This document shows, in pieces, positions 27,369-34,962 of a DNA stretch of 64,000 bases. Source of the DNA: JBPOFY01 sp049889815 (lineage in GTDB: Bacteria; Verrucomicrobiota; Verrucomicrobiia; Opitutales; Coraliomargaritaceae); the NCBI GenBank assembly GCA_049889815.1, contig JBMHCR010000025.1:1-64000 (forward strand), in the 5' to 3' direction. Numbering within the stretch: position 1 is the first letter of the stretch; each line of letters begins with the position of its first letter. The translations under genes were made by a program, and so were the position numbers. The notes under the pieces were generated by a model, which made no database searches, was not told where the DNA came from, and saw nothing but the letters and a program-made list of their open reading frames with translations.

Positions 27369-28427
27369 ATGAATTCTCGAAAGACAGTTCTCAGCACGCT
27401 CACAGCGCTCGCGCTCACACAACTCCTAGTGCAAGCGGACACCGTACTCACCACCGATGGCGCTCGCCTGACAGGTACAATATCCTTGATCGACGCAGGT
27501 GTCATCCACCTAGAGACCAGCTACGCAGGCACACTCGAGATCCAGCAACGACTCGTGGAGTCTTTCCAGACCGATGAGCCGATCTTCGTGCGTCTCGCCA
27601 GTGGCACTACCCTATCAGGTCGGGTGCAGAGCTCTACAAATGCCACACTAAAAATTCAGTCCGAAGACGGCGCGCTGGAAACCGATATAAGCAAGGTAAA
27701 AGCCTCCTGGAATCCATCCAGCGAGGACCCGGCGATTATCGTTCAGCGCGAGGCGGCAGAAGCACTCAGGCGTAATTGGAAGTTTAGAGGGGGGATCGAT
27801 CTCCTTGGCAAAGACGGTAATACCAAAGAGTTCAGTCTCGGTGTGAAGTTTGAAGCCAAGCTCGCCAGCCCGAACAACGAACTCGCCCTTTTCGGTGACT
27901 ATGAAAATCGCGAGAAAAACGGCGATCAAACTGAAGACCGTATTAAAGGCGGCGCCTCTTACGAATCCTTCTTTCATCAAAGCTTTGGCTGGTATGTCCG
28001 CGCCGAGTTAGAGCAGGACGTGATCGATAAAATCGACCTGCGTTCGACATCGGGCGCCGGCCTCTCCTTCCGTGTCATCAATACAAACAATCAGAAGCTC
28101 GTCGCACGCTCGGGTTCTGGCTATCGTTACACAGCCTACAGCGACGATACAGACAACGAAGCTTCCGCGACCCTAGATTTCGGTTTGGCGCACGACTACC
28201 AGTTCACGAATCTCCTCTCCATGGAGAGCGACCTATTTTACGTCCCAAGCATTGACGATTTCGGCAACTACCGCGTCGTACACGACAGCGGCATCCTAAT
28301 CCCGGTCGGCAAGGGCAAACAATGGATGCTGCGTGTCGGCATCAAAAACGAATACGAAAGCCAACCCGCCGCCGAGGAGAAACTCGATACCACCTACTAC
28401 ACCCGCATGATCTACGAGTGGGACTAG
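27369..28427 (+). CDS. DUF481-family outer-membrane protein with signal peptide
   Basis: The ATG at 27369 (352 residues) is chosen over the frame opening at 27291, which would overlap the ilvB terminator hairpin. A signal peptide (residues 1-23, ending VQA-D) leads into two small SH3/LSM-like beta modules (TTDGARLTGTISLIDAGV and SGTTLSGRVQSSTNATL). From about residue 130 comes a beta-barrel typical of DUF481: alternating strands, RGGIDLLGKDGNTKEFSLGV, YESFFHQSFGWYVRAELEQD, and an aromatic C-terminal strand ending in RMIYEWD. It is probably a small outer-membrane barrel. Its substrate or role is unknown. Confidence 0.82.
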   Translation: MNSRKTVLSTLTALALTQLLVQADTVLTTDGARLTGTISLIDAGVIHLETSYAGTLEIQQRLVESFQTDEPIFVRLASGTTLSGRVQSSTNATLKIQSEDGALETDISKVKASWNPSSEDPAIIVQREAAEALRRNWKFRGGIDLLGKDGNTKEFSLGVKFEAKLASPNNELALFGDYENREKNGDQTEDRIKGGASYESFFHQSFGWYVRAELEQDVIDKIDLRSTSGAGLSFRVINTNNQKLVARSGSGYRYTAYSDDTDNEASATLDFGLAHDYQFTNLLSMESDLFYVPSIDDFGNYRVVHDSGILIPVGKGKQWMLRVGIKNEYESQPAAEEKLDTTYYTRMIYEWD

Positions 28428-28435
28428 TCGGTTAG

Positions 28436-28462
28436 CACGAAGCCGCAAAGGCACCAAGTAGG
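28436..28462. repeat. Period-9 degenerate repeat
   Basis: Three 9-bp units have a shared AAG core (CACGAAGCC, GCAAAGGCA, CCAAGTAGG). The array begins 8 nt after the DUF481 stop. It is degenerate, so only the periodicity and the similarity to the array at 57152-57178 support it. Confidence 0.4.
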
Positions 28463-28540
28463 GTTTTTGACAGGATGATTTTTCTGTAGGAGAGGGTTTA
28501 TCCCTCGACCCATGAGTGCTTTGAAAACCTTAGGGCTAGG

Positions 28541-28576
28541 GATAACCACTGATGGACGCAGATAGACACTGAACTG
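28541..28576. repeat. Period-10 degenerate repeat
   Basis: Units GATAACCACT, GATGGACGCA and GATAGACACT are in exact 10-bp register, followed by GAACTG. This belongs to the same general family as 53365-53409, where the units start GGAT. Confidence 0.55.
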
Positions 28577-28867
28577 TTTATTTCCTCTCCGTGACAAGTG
28601 CCTCAGTGTGAGACAATTTAAGTCCAGAAGCACACGGAGGTTGTGGAACAAGCACACCTCTACTACCGACGACCTATTGCCAATGATTACGATGCTAACG
28701 CACGAAATTACGAACCCTATAAAATTAAGTGCATATCAGCCCCAAAAAGGATGATAAAGCATTGGAAAAATTCAAAATATGATTTTTAAATCCAAGTGAT
28801 AGCCAAAAACAGGGATATAAAGCCGCTGTTCAAGGGATACGTTCTGCAAAGAAATTGAAAAAACACC

Positions 28868-29314
28868 ATGAACCAAGTAAGGAGACTACTATCGTTGGTC
28901 ACTATGTGCGCTGTCGCCACACTGCTAAATGGATGCCTAGAGCAGCGAGGTGGCGGCATTTCCAACGTTACAATAGGAGCCGTTTCAAAGACTTATGCAT
29001 ACGGATGGTCAGAAGAGGAATTGCGCTTCATTATCTTCTCGGACATCGGAGGCGTTGCTTCGGGTGGATCAAGCTGGAATGGTTATATTAGCTCTAAAGA
29101 TGGCACGACTGTAAACTATCGAGCTGATCCCGATGGGGTCGACATCAATGGAACTAAGCATAACTTCAAAAACGGCAGGGTCTTTCTAGTTGCGACGAAG
29201 AGCGAGACTATAATTGTCGAACAACTCGACATTCCTGTCGGTGCGACACACTATAAAGAGGAACTCGATTCGATACAACGACGAAAGGAAATTAGAGACT
29301 TCCTGAGCGACTAG
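28868..29314 (+). CDS. Small lipoprotein of unknown function
   Basis: The 148-residue protein has a lipoprotein signal: basic start MNQVRR, hydrophobic core and lipobox LLNGC at residue 23. The mature part reads as a small beta-rich domain (AYGWSEEELRFIIFSD, TTVNYRADPDGVDINGTKHNF, GRVFLVATKSETIIVEQLDIP). I recognise no family. It stands alone, is AT-richer than the housekeeping neighbours, and lies next to the equally AT-rich sulfatase gene. Attachment to the outer membrane is expected because the residue after Cys is Leu rather than Asp. Confidence 0.7.
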   Translation: MNQVRRLLSLVTMCAVATLLNGCLEQRGGGISNVTIGAVSKTYAYGWSEEELRFIIFSDIGGVASGGSSWNGYISSKDGTTVNYRADPDGVDINGTKHNFKNGRVFLVATKSETIIVEQLDIPVGATHYKEELDSIQRRKEIRDFLSD

Positions 29315-29421
29315 CAAAACCTAGGCTCCGCAGGCCGAACTAGTCGTCCCTCACAACTTCAGAGCTCCGTCCCTTTAGTCATGGGCACTCTTACTCACGT
29401 GTCGATGACGATGCGAGCGCA

Positions 29422-31077
29422 CTACATCTTTTTCCTACCATTACGCATTTCTCGTTTCCACTCTGCTGGCATTTCTGAAACATCACCATCATCCTGATAG
29501 TAGCCTTGAAGCCAATACAGTTTCTTCTTCATCGCACTTACCAAGTCAGCTGCTGCATCATTTTCGTAGATATTAACCAATTCATCAGGATCGTTTTTTA
29601 AATCATAGAGTTCCCATTCATCGAATTGGTAAAAGTGTATTAGCTTGTAGCGTCCTGTTCGAATTCCGTAATGGCGGGGCACACGATGTACACTTGGGTA
29701 TTCATAGTAGTGATAATAAATGCTATCTCGCCAATTCTGTGGAGTTTCTCCTTTGAGTAAGGGCAGCAGGGAAAGGCCCTGCATATCAACCGGTATCCTC
29801 GCACCAGCTATATCCAAAAATGTTTCAGCATAATCAATATTTTGAATCATTTTGCCAGTGCGAGTTCCTGGTTTAGTTACCCCAGGCCAGCTCACAATAA
29901 ACGGCATCTTCATCGACTCGTCATACATCCAACGTTTATCGAACCAGCCATGTTCACCTATATAAAAACCTTGGTCAGAGCTATAAATGACGATGGTGTT
30001 ATCCGCCAATCCAAGCTCATCGAGAGTAGCTCGTAACTTTCCAACACTTTCATCAACTCCTTTGACACAACGTAAATAATTCTTCGCATAACGCTGAAAC
30101 TTCCATCTTACCAAATCCTTGCCGGTTAACTTTGCTTTATGAAAAGCTGTGTCTTTGGGTCCAAAAGCAGCATGCCAAGCTTCCAATTGCTCAGGAATCA
30201 TCCGTTTCATGTTGCGCCATGCCGACTTGTCCACCGGTTTATCCTTCCCATCATCTTGAAACTCAGGAGACAAATCGACGAACAAATCATAATTGATATC
30301 CATATGGCGGTCGATCTCCAACTCCTGGTGACGTGCAGGTGGTGCATTATCTTCCCAACGGTCGAATAATGTAGGGGGCTCGGGAATTTCAATGTCATCA
30401 TACAGATCAAGGTGGCGCAGTGCCGGCATCCAATTACGATGTGGGGCTTTGTGCTGAACCATTAGCATAAAAGGTTTCTTATCGTCTCGCTTCTTTTTCA
30501 GCCACTCAATTGCCAAATCGGTCACCACATCAGTGCAATGCCCATCAATCCTCCTCGAGCCAACAGGAAAAATGATATTCGGGTTATAGTACAACCCCTG
30601 GCCAGGAAGCACTGCCCAATCATCAAATCCCTGCGGCGTTCCCTTTAAATGGCTTTTGCCATAAATAGCAGTTTGGTAACCTTCCTTCTGCAGTAACTTG
30701 GGAAAAGTCTGCTGCTCCCAGTCAAACGAATTCCCATTGTTCATGAAGCCATTTTTGTGGCTATGTTTGCCCGTCATAATGACCGCCCGACTTGGCCCAC
30801 AAATCGAATTGGTACAAAAACTATTCTGAAAAAGCATCCCCTGGCTCGCCAGCCTATCAATTTCAGGGGTAGGGTTCACCGATTTGAAAATGCCATCGTA
30901 AGCTCCAATCGCTTGCGGCGCATGATCATCTGAAAAGATAAAGAGGATATTAGGCCGTTTATCATTTCCATTTAAACCATACACACAAAAGAAAATGCTA
31001 ATTAGGATATAATACATAGGCTTTTTCACAGTCCATATAACAGAATAGCGTCGTTTCAATAAGTCCATCGGGTACAT
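29422..31077 (-). CDS. Type I (Cys-type) sulfatase, secreted
   Basis: The frame encodes up to 551 residues. The ATG at 31017 (531 residues) starts a signal-like helix (MYYILISIFFCVYGLNG) and is a plausible true start. Sulfatase marks are NILFIFSDDHAPQAIGAYDG (metal ligands), the formylglycine motif CGPSR within SICGPSRAVIMTGKHSHKNG (Cys73 from the second start), MVQHKAPHRNWMPA, and the second metal site IYSSDQGFYIGEHGWFDKRWMYDES. The Cys must be converted to formylglycine by a maturation enzyme not present here. Marine Verrucomicrobia carry many such enzymes for sulfated algal polysaccharides; the substrate here is unknown. Base composition is AT-richer than lpxB, which lies 9 bp upstream on the same strand, suggesting later acquisition. 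Confidence 0.93.
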   Translation of the reverse strand: MYPMDLLKRRYSVIWTVKKPMYYILISIFFCVYGLNGNDKRPNILFIFSDDHAPQAIGAYDGIFKSVNPTPEIDRLASQGMLFQNSFCTNSICGPSRAVIMTGKHSHKNGFMNNGNSFDWEQQTFPKLLQKEGYQTAIYGKSHLKGTPQGFDDWAVLPGQGLYYNPNIIFPVGSRRIDGHCTDVVTDLAIEWLKKKRDDKKPFMLMVQHKAPHRNWMPALRHLDLYDDIEIPEPPTLFDRWEDNAPPARHQELEIDRHMDINYDLFVDLSPEFQDDGKDKPVDKSAWRNMKRMIPEQLEAWHAAFGPKDTAFHKAKLTGKDLVRWKFQRYAKNYLRCVKGVDESVGKLRATLDELGLADNTIVIYSSDQGFYIGEHGWFDKRWMYDESMKMPFIVSWPGVTKPGTRTGKMIQNIDYAETFLDIAGARIPVDMQGLSLLPLLKGETPQNWRDSIYYHYYEYPSVHRVPRHYGIRTGRYKLIHFYQFDEWELYDLKNDPDELVNIYENDAAADLVSAMKKKLYWLQGYYQDDGDVSEMPAEWKREMRNGRKKM

Positions 31078-31086
31078 TTTAAGCCG

Positions 31087-32262
31087 TCACTCCATCGCAG
31101 CAAGCAACCAGTCGGCGGCGGTAAGACCGCTCTTTGTTTGTAGGTGTTGATGAAGTTCGGCGGCTCCTTCTTCAGCTGTCTTGCCAGCTTCGGGAGTGAT
31201 CGAGCGTAGGAGCTCCTTCGCCAAGGCTTTCGGTGTTGCAGCGCCTTGGATCAATTCGGGATTTAGGGGACGCTTAAGCAAGAGGTTCGAAATACCGATG
31301 TAGTCGATCTTTACGAGTAAGCGGCCGAGATGGTAACTGAGTGGATTGAGGCGATAAGTGATCGCGCCGGGGATGCCGGACATGGCGACGGCCAGCGACA
31401 TGGTTCCAGAGCTCATCAAGACGGCGCTGGCAGGAAGCGTCCTATTATTATTCGGAACAAACTCAATACTGTCTCTACAATCCGAGTACCTAGCTAGGAT
31501 CGTTTCTAGCTGTGATAGGATTTGCTGACTCGGATACACCACCCTCGCCTTCAGGTCGACTTTCGTTTTGCGCGCCTCGATAAAACTTTTCAGCAGTAGA
31601 GGAAAGATGCGTCCCACTGCTGTGGTGCGACTGCCAGGCAGAAGTAAAACCGGAGCAGTGGCATTATAAACAAAGGGATGTGTATGATCTTCGCGCACGA
31701 AGGGGTGCCCAACAAACTCGGTCTTCAATAAAGTATCTGCGAAGCACCCAACTTCAAAGGGGAAGATCACGCCGAGCTGATCAATGAGCTCTGCCATTTT
31801 GAAGCGGCGTTTGGCTTTCCACGCCCACACCTGTGGTCCGATGTAATAGCTCAGGCCAATGGAGCCCCCACCTTTTTTACTCAAACCCCGCTTGGCAAGC
31901 TCAGCAGCTAGACGGAGATTGAAACCAGGATAATCGACAAAGCAGACGTGCTTGGGTTGATAATGCTCGATCCATTCGAGCGTGCGCTCAAACAGGGATT
32001 TAAAGAACCCGTAGTGGCGCACCACTTCGATGAAGCCGATGATCGACACGGCATTTAAATCGTAGAGTAGTTGCGCGCCTGCGTCCTGTAGCTTGCCACC
32101 TCCCAAACAAGCAACTTTCAGATTCGGTTGCCGCGCACGCATATCGTCCAGCATCAAGGCGGCATGCTCGTCGCCCGAATGCTCGCCCGCGACGATCAAA
32201 AGATCAGGCTGACCGTCGACAGGGGCGGCAAACTCAGCCGGTACTGGAGCTTGGTTGGCCAC
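31087..32262 (-). CDS. lpxB: Lipid-A-disaccharide synthase
   Basis: The 391-residue GT-B glycosyltransferase (family GT19) condenses UDP-2,3-diacylglucosamine with lipid X in lipid A synthesis at the inner membrane. Marks are LLIVAGEHSGDEHAALM, LGGGKLQDAG, VSIIGFIEVVRHYG, CFVDYPGFNLRLA, YYIGPQVWAWKAKR, VLLLPGSRTTAVGRI and AVLMSSGTMSLAVAMSGIPGA. It starts with GTG at 32260-32262, immediately abutting the stop codon of the upstream Gfo/Idh/MocA gene, so the two are translationally coupled. The N-terminal 17 residues (Ala/Pro-rich) are an extension relative to the E. coli enzyme. This is evidence for a lipopolysaccharide-type outer membrane. Confidence 0.95.
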   Translation of the reverse strand: MANQAPVPAEFAAPVDGQPDLLIVAGEHSGDEHAALMLDDMRARQPNLKVACLGGGKLQDAGAQLLYDLNAVSIIGFIEVVRHYGFFKSLFERTLEWIEHYQPKHVCFVDYPGFNLRLAAELAKRGLSKKGGGSIGLSYYIGPQVWAWKAKRRFKMAELIDQLGVIFPFEVGCFADTLLKTEFVGHPFVREDHTHPFVYNATAPVLLLPGSRTTAVGRIFPLLLKSFIEARKTKVDLKARVVYPSQQILSQLETILARYSDCRDSIEFVPNNNRTLPASAVLMSSGTMSLAVAMSGIPGAITYRLNPLSYHLGRLLVKIDYIGISNLLLKRPLNPELIQGAATPKALAKELLRSITPEAGKTAEEGAAELHQHLQTKSGLTAADWLLAAME

Positions 32263-33189
32263 CTATCTCTTATGAATCAACTCGGTGATTTGAATCGCAA
32301 GTTCGAGGGCTGACTTGCCCAACTCGGCGCCGACCTTAGGTTTACCAGTATTCTTCACCGCTTGAGCGAAGGACTCGAGTTCGAGCTTAAGCGGCTCGTC
32401 TTTCTCGATCGGGACTTCTTCGCGAATAAGCTCTAGGCCGTCTTTGCGGAGAAAGTGCCCACTCTGGTCCTGAAAGTCAATCGATAGATAGTTCTGCGGT
32501 TGAAAGACACGAATCTCACGGACCTTCTTCGTGCTCACGCGACTGGTGTTGATATTGGCGACGCAACCGTTCTCGAAGGTGATGCGCGCGTTGGCAATGT
32601 CTTCAGAGCCGGAAAGCACGTTCACCCCGACGGCATCAACACGCTCTATTGGCGAGCGCACCAATGCGAGGATCACACCAATATCATGGATCATAAGGTC
32701 GAGCACCACCCCGACTTCAGTGCCGCGCGGGTTGAAAGGCGCGAGTCGGTCTGCGGTGATAAACTTGGGTGCGGTGACGGCATTTTCGAGAAAGCCCATA
32801 ACGGGGTTGTAGTGCTCAATGTGACCGACCTGCACAATACAACCGTGATCCTTTGCAGCGGTCAGGATCTGCTCAGCTTCATCGAGACTGGTGCAGAGCG
32901 GTTTTTCAATCAGGAGATGGCAACCACCCTCAAGCAGCGGAACGGCGACTTCGCAGTGCTTATCGGTGGGCACCACCACGCTTACGGCATCGCAGTCGGC
33001 AGCAAGCTCGGCAGCCGTCTTGTAGCGTTTACAGGCATATTTTTCGCAGATTTCAGCAGCACGGGTATCATCCGCCTCAACAATACCGACGAGTTCACAG
33101 CTATCGAGGGCGGCATAAATGCGCGCATGGTGTTGGCCTAGATATCCAGTCCCCACCACACCACAGCGAATTTTCGTGTTTTCCGACAT
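32263..33189 (-). CDS. Gfo/Idh/MocA-family dehydrogenase coupled to lpxB
   Basis: From the ATG at 33189 the protein has 308 residues; the frame's earlier start at 33231 has no homology. The Rossmann motif GVVGTGYLGQHHARIY binds NAD(P). EKPLCTSLDEAEQIL carries the catalytic Lys, followed by VGHIEHYNPVMGF and LDLMIHDIGVILAL, with His near the substrate. The VGHIExxNP pattern resembles the UDP-GlcNAc 3-dehydrogenase (GnnA) branch of the superfamily. The exact abutment with lpxB suggests a substrate in lipid A synthesis, such as preparing 3-amino sugar for amide-linked lipid A. That is inference: a partner aminotransferase (GnnB) is not in the window. Confidence 0.88.
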   Translation of the reverse strand: MSENTKIRCGVVGTGYLGQHHARIYAALDSCELVGIVEADDTRAAEICEKYACKRYKTAAELAADCDAVSVVVPTDKHCEVAVPLLEGGCHLLIEKPLCTSLDEAEQILTAAKDHGCIVQVGHIEHYNPVMGFLENAVTAPKFITADRLAPFNPRGTEVGVVLDLMIHDIGVILALVRSPIERVDAVGVNVLSGSEDIANARITFENGCVANINTSRVSTKKVREIRVFQPQNYLSIDFQDQSGHFLRKDGLELIREEVPIEKDEPLKLELESFAQAVKNTGKPKVGAELGKSALELAIQITELIHKR

Positions 33190-33411
33190 CCGACTATTAA
33201 GGTGCATGGCCACCGAATTGACAAGGCGCATCTTGGAAACTGCTGTTGAAGATCAGAAAACTCTGAACATCGCGCACCTGCCTTTCGAAGGGAACACTCA
33301 AAAACCAATCGGGTAAAGCAAGGTGAATCACCCCACTTTGAGCACTCAAAATAGCCCTCAAAATACCATCGACGCAGGAATCAGAAGCCTATAATCTACG
33401 CCAATTTACGT

Positions 33412-33948
33412 ATGGAGAAATCTGCACCAGAACAGGGGCTGCCTCACCTAACGCCATCCATGCAACGTCTGCATGCTTATTGGCGCATGCCTTACATTCT
33501 AGCACCGAAAAACCCGGATGAAGGTGGCAATCCATTCACACGTATTCCAAACAGCGGTGACGACCAAAAGGAATATATTCTCTATCGAGGAAAGTTAAAC
33601 TACATCGTGATGAACCGCTTTCCTTATAATGCGGGGCATCTACTCGTGATTCCGTTCCGCGAAGTGCCGGCGCTAGATCAGCTGACTACCGAGGAGCGCC
33701 ACGAGCTGATGGATCTCATTGTGGAAGCGCAAAACATCCTCAATCGCGCACTGCATCCGGATGGATTCAACACCGGTTTCAATTTTGGCGAAGCAGGCGG
33801 CGCGGGTATCCCCAACCACTTACACTGTCACGTCGTACCTCGCTGGAATGGCGACACCAATTTCATGCCGGTGATCGGAAACACACGGGTGATCCCCGAC
33901 TCTATGGACGCGATGTGGAGGCGTCTGTATGATTGCGTGAACGTCTGA
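33412..33948 (+). CDS. HIT-family (histidine triad) hydrolase/phosphorylase
   Basis: The 178-residue protein has the histidine triad HLHCHVVPRW at about residues 136-145 and the upstream signature FPYNAGHLLVIPFREV, with NFGEAGGAGIPNH in the nucleotide-binding loop. N-terminal WRMPYIL is typical of the diadenosine-tetraphosphate (Ap4A) phosphorylase-like HIT branch. Such enzymes split dinucleoside polyphosphates or AMP conjugates. It is divergent from the lpxB operon across 222 bp and lies 43 bp upstream of phoH on the same strand, so it may be the first gene of the phoH-pgpH-ybeY unit. Confidence 0.93.
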   Translation: MEKSAPEQGLPHLTPSMQRLHAYWRMPYILAPKNPDEGGNPFTRIPNSGDDQKEYILYRGKLNYIVMNRFPYNAGHLLVIPFREVPALDQLTTEERHELMDLIVEAQNILNRALHPDGFNTGFNFGEAGGAGIPNHLHCHVVPRWNGDTNFMPVIGNTRVIPDSMDAMWRRLYDCVNV

Positions 33949-33991
33949 ACCGTTTACGCGTCCAACTTAAAACGACCGTTACAGGAATTCT

Positions 33992-34945
33992 ATGCCTTCA
34001 GAGACACTCCATTTTCCCAATGCTCGCCAACTAAGCCAGCTATATGCTGACGATGTGCGCAACTTGGAAGAAGTCGAACGCTTGCTCGATGTGAAACTCG
34101 CAACCCGTGACGACTGGCTAAGCCTCGAAGGAGACGACGCAAGCATCGCTCAAGCAAAGGCGGTCTTCGAACTGCTTGATGCTGGTCGCCAGCAGGGCAT
34201 TCGTCTACGCAGTTCAGACTTTCACCACACTTTGCGCGCCGTAGCCCAAGGCAAGGCGGACGAACTCGGCGAGCTCTACTCCAATCCGTTGGTGATCAAA
34301 TTAAAGCGCATGAGCGTGATCCCAAAGACACTCAACCAAAAGCGTTACCTTCAGTGCATCACCAAGAATCCAATCACGTTCGGCATCGGCCCTGCAGGAA
34401 CCGGTAAGACCTTCCTCGCGATGGCTATGGCACTCAAGGAGCTCATGAACGGCACCGTCGACCGCATCATTCTGACTCGTCCTGCAGTGGAAGCCGGTGA
34501 GGCGCTGGGCTTTCTTCCCGGCGAACTACAAGAAAAGATTTTACCCTACCTCACCCCGCTCTACGACGCGATGAACGACATGATCGGCAAGGAGCAAACC
34601 CTGCAACTGGTTGAGAAAGGCATTGTTGAAATCGCCCCACTCGCCTACATGCGCGGCCGTACACTTGCCAATGCCTTCGTGGTACTCGACGAAGCGCAAA
34701 ACACCACCCACGAACAGATGATGATGTTTCTCACCCGCCTCGGCGATGGCAGCCGTATGGTGATCACTGGCGACATCACCCAGATCGATTTACCACGCGC
34801 AAAACAATCCGGGCTCAAAGAAGCCACGCGTATCCTCCGCAACATCCCAGGACTCGCCCAGTTTACTTTCGATGGAAACGACGTTGTTCGGCACCCGCTG
34901 GTGCAAAGCATCATCAATGCATACGCTCAGCGCACACCGGAATAA
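33992..34945 (+). CDS. phoH: PhoH-family ATPase
   Basis: The 317-residue protein has a P-loop (GPAGTGKT, residues 133-140), VDRIILTRPAVEAGEALGFLPG, Walker B VVLDEAQN and the sensor TGDITQIDLP, all diagnostic of the PhoH branch of superfamily 1. The N-terminal 110 residues form the KH-like or unknown domain seen in PhoH-long proteins. PhoH is an RNA-associated ATPase of uncertain role, usually adjacent to ybeY and tied to rRNA and mRNA metabolism. AGGA lies about 9 nt before the ATG, one of the few good SD sequences in the window. It is followed 17 bp later by the HD phosphohydrolase gene. Confidence 0.94.
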   Translation: MPSETLHFPNARQLSQLYADDVRNLEEVERLLDVKLATRDDWLSLEGDDASIAQAKAVFELLDAGRQQGIRLRSSDFHHTLRAVAQGKADELGELYSNPLVIKLKRMSVIPKTLNQKRYLQCITKNPITFGIGPAGTGKTFLAMAMALKELMNGTVDRIILTRPAVEAGEALGFLPGELQEKILPYLTPLYDAMNDMIGKEQTLQLVEKGIVEIAPLAYMRGRTLANAFVVLDEAQNTTHEQMMMFLTRLGDGSRMVITGDITQIDLPRAKQSGLKEATRILRNIPGLAQFTFDGNDVVRHPLVQSIINAYAQRTPE

Positions 34946-34962
34946 ACCAACCTTTTTTAGTT

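Larger units (their letters stand above)
28428..28867. other. 440-bp intergenic region with two short-period repeats
   Basis: No gene is supported; the minus-strand ORF 28424-28657 lacks protein-like features. It contains a period-9 array at 28436-28462 (CACGAAGCC, GCAAAGGCA, CCAAGTAGG) and a period-10 array at 28541-28576 (GATAACCACT, GATGGACGCA, GATAGACACT). The right end (28700-28860) is AT-rich and presumably holds the promoter of the lipoprotein gene. Confidence 0.5.

Noticed and set aside
28424..28657. 77-residue minus-strand ORF after the DUF481 gene
   Set aside because: It spans two short-period repeats and lacks any protein-like pattern.
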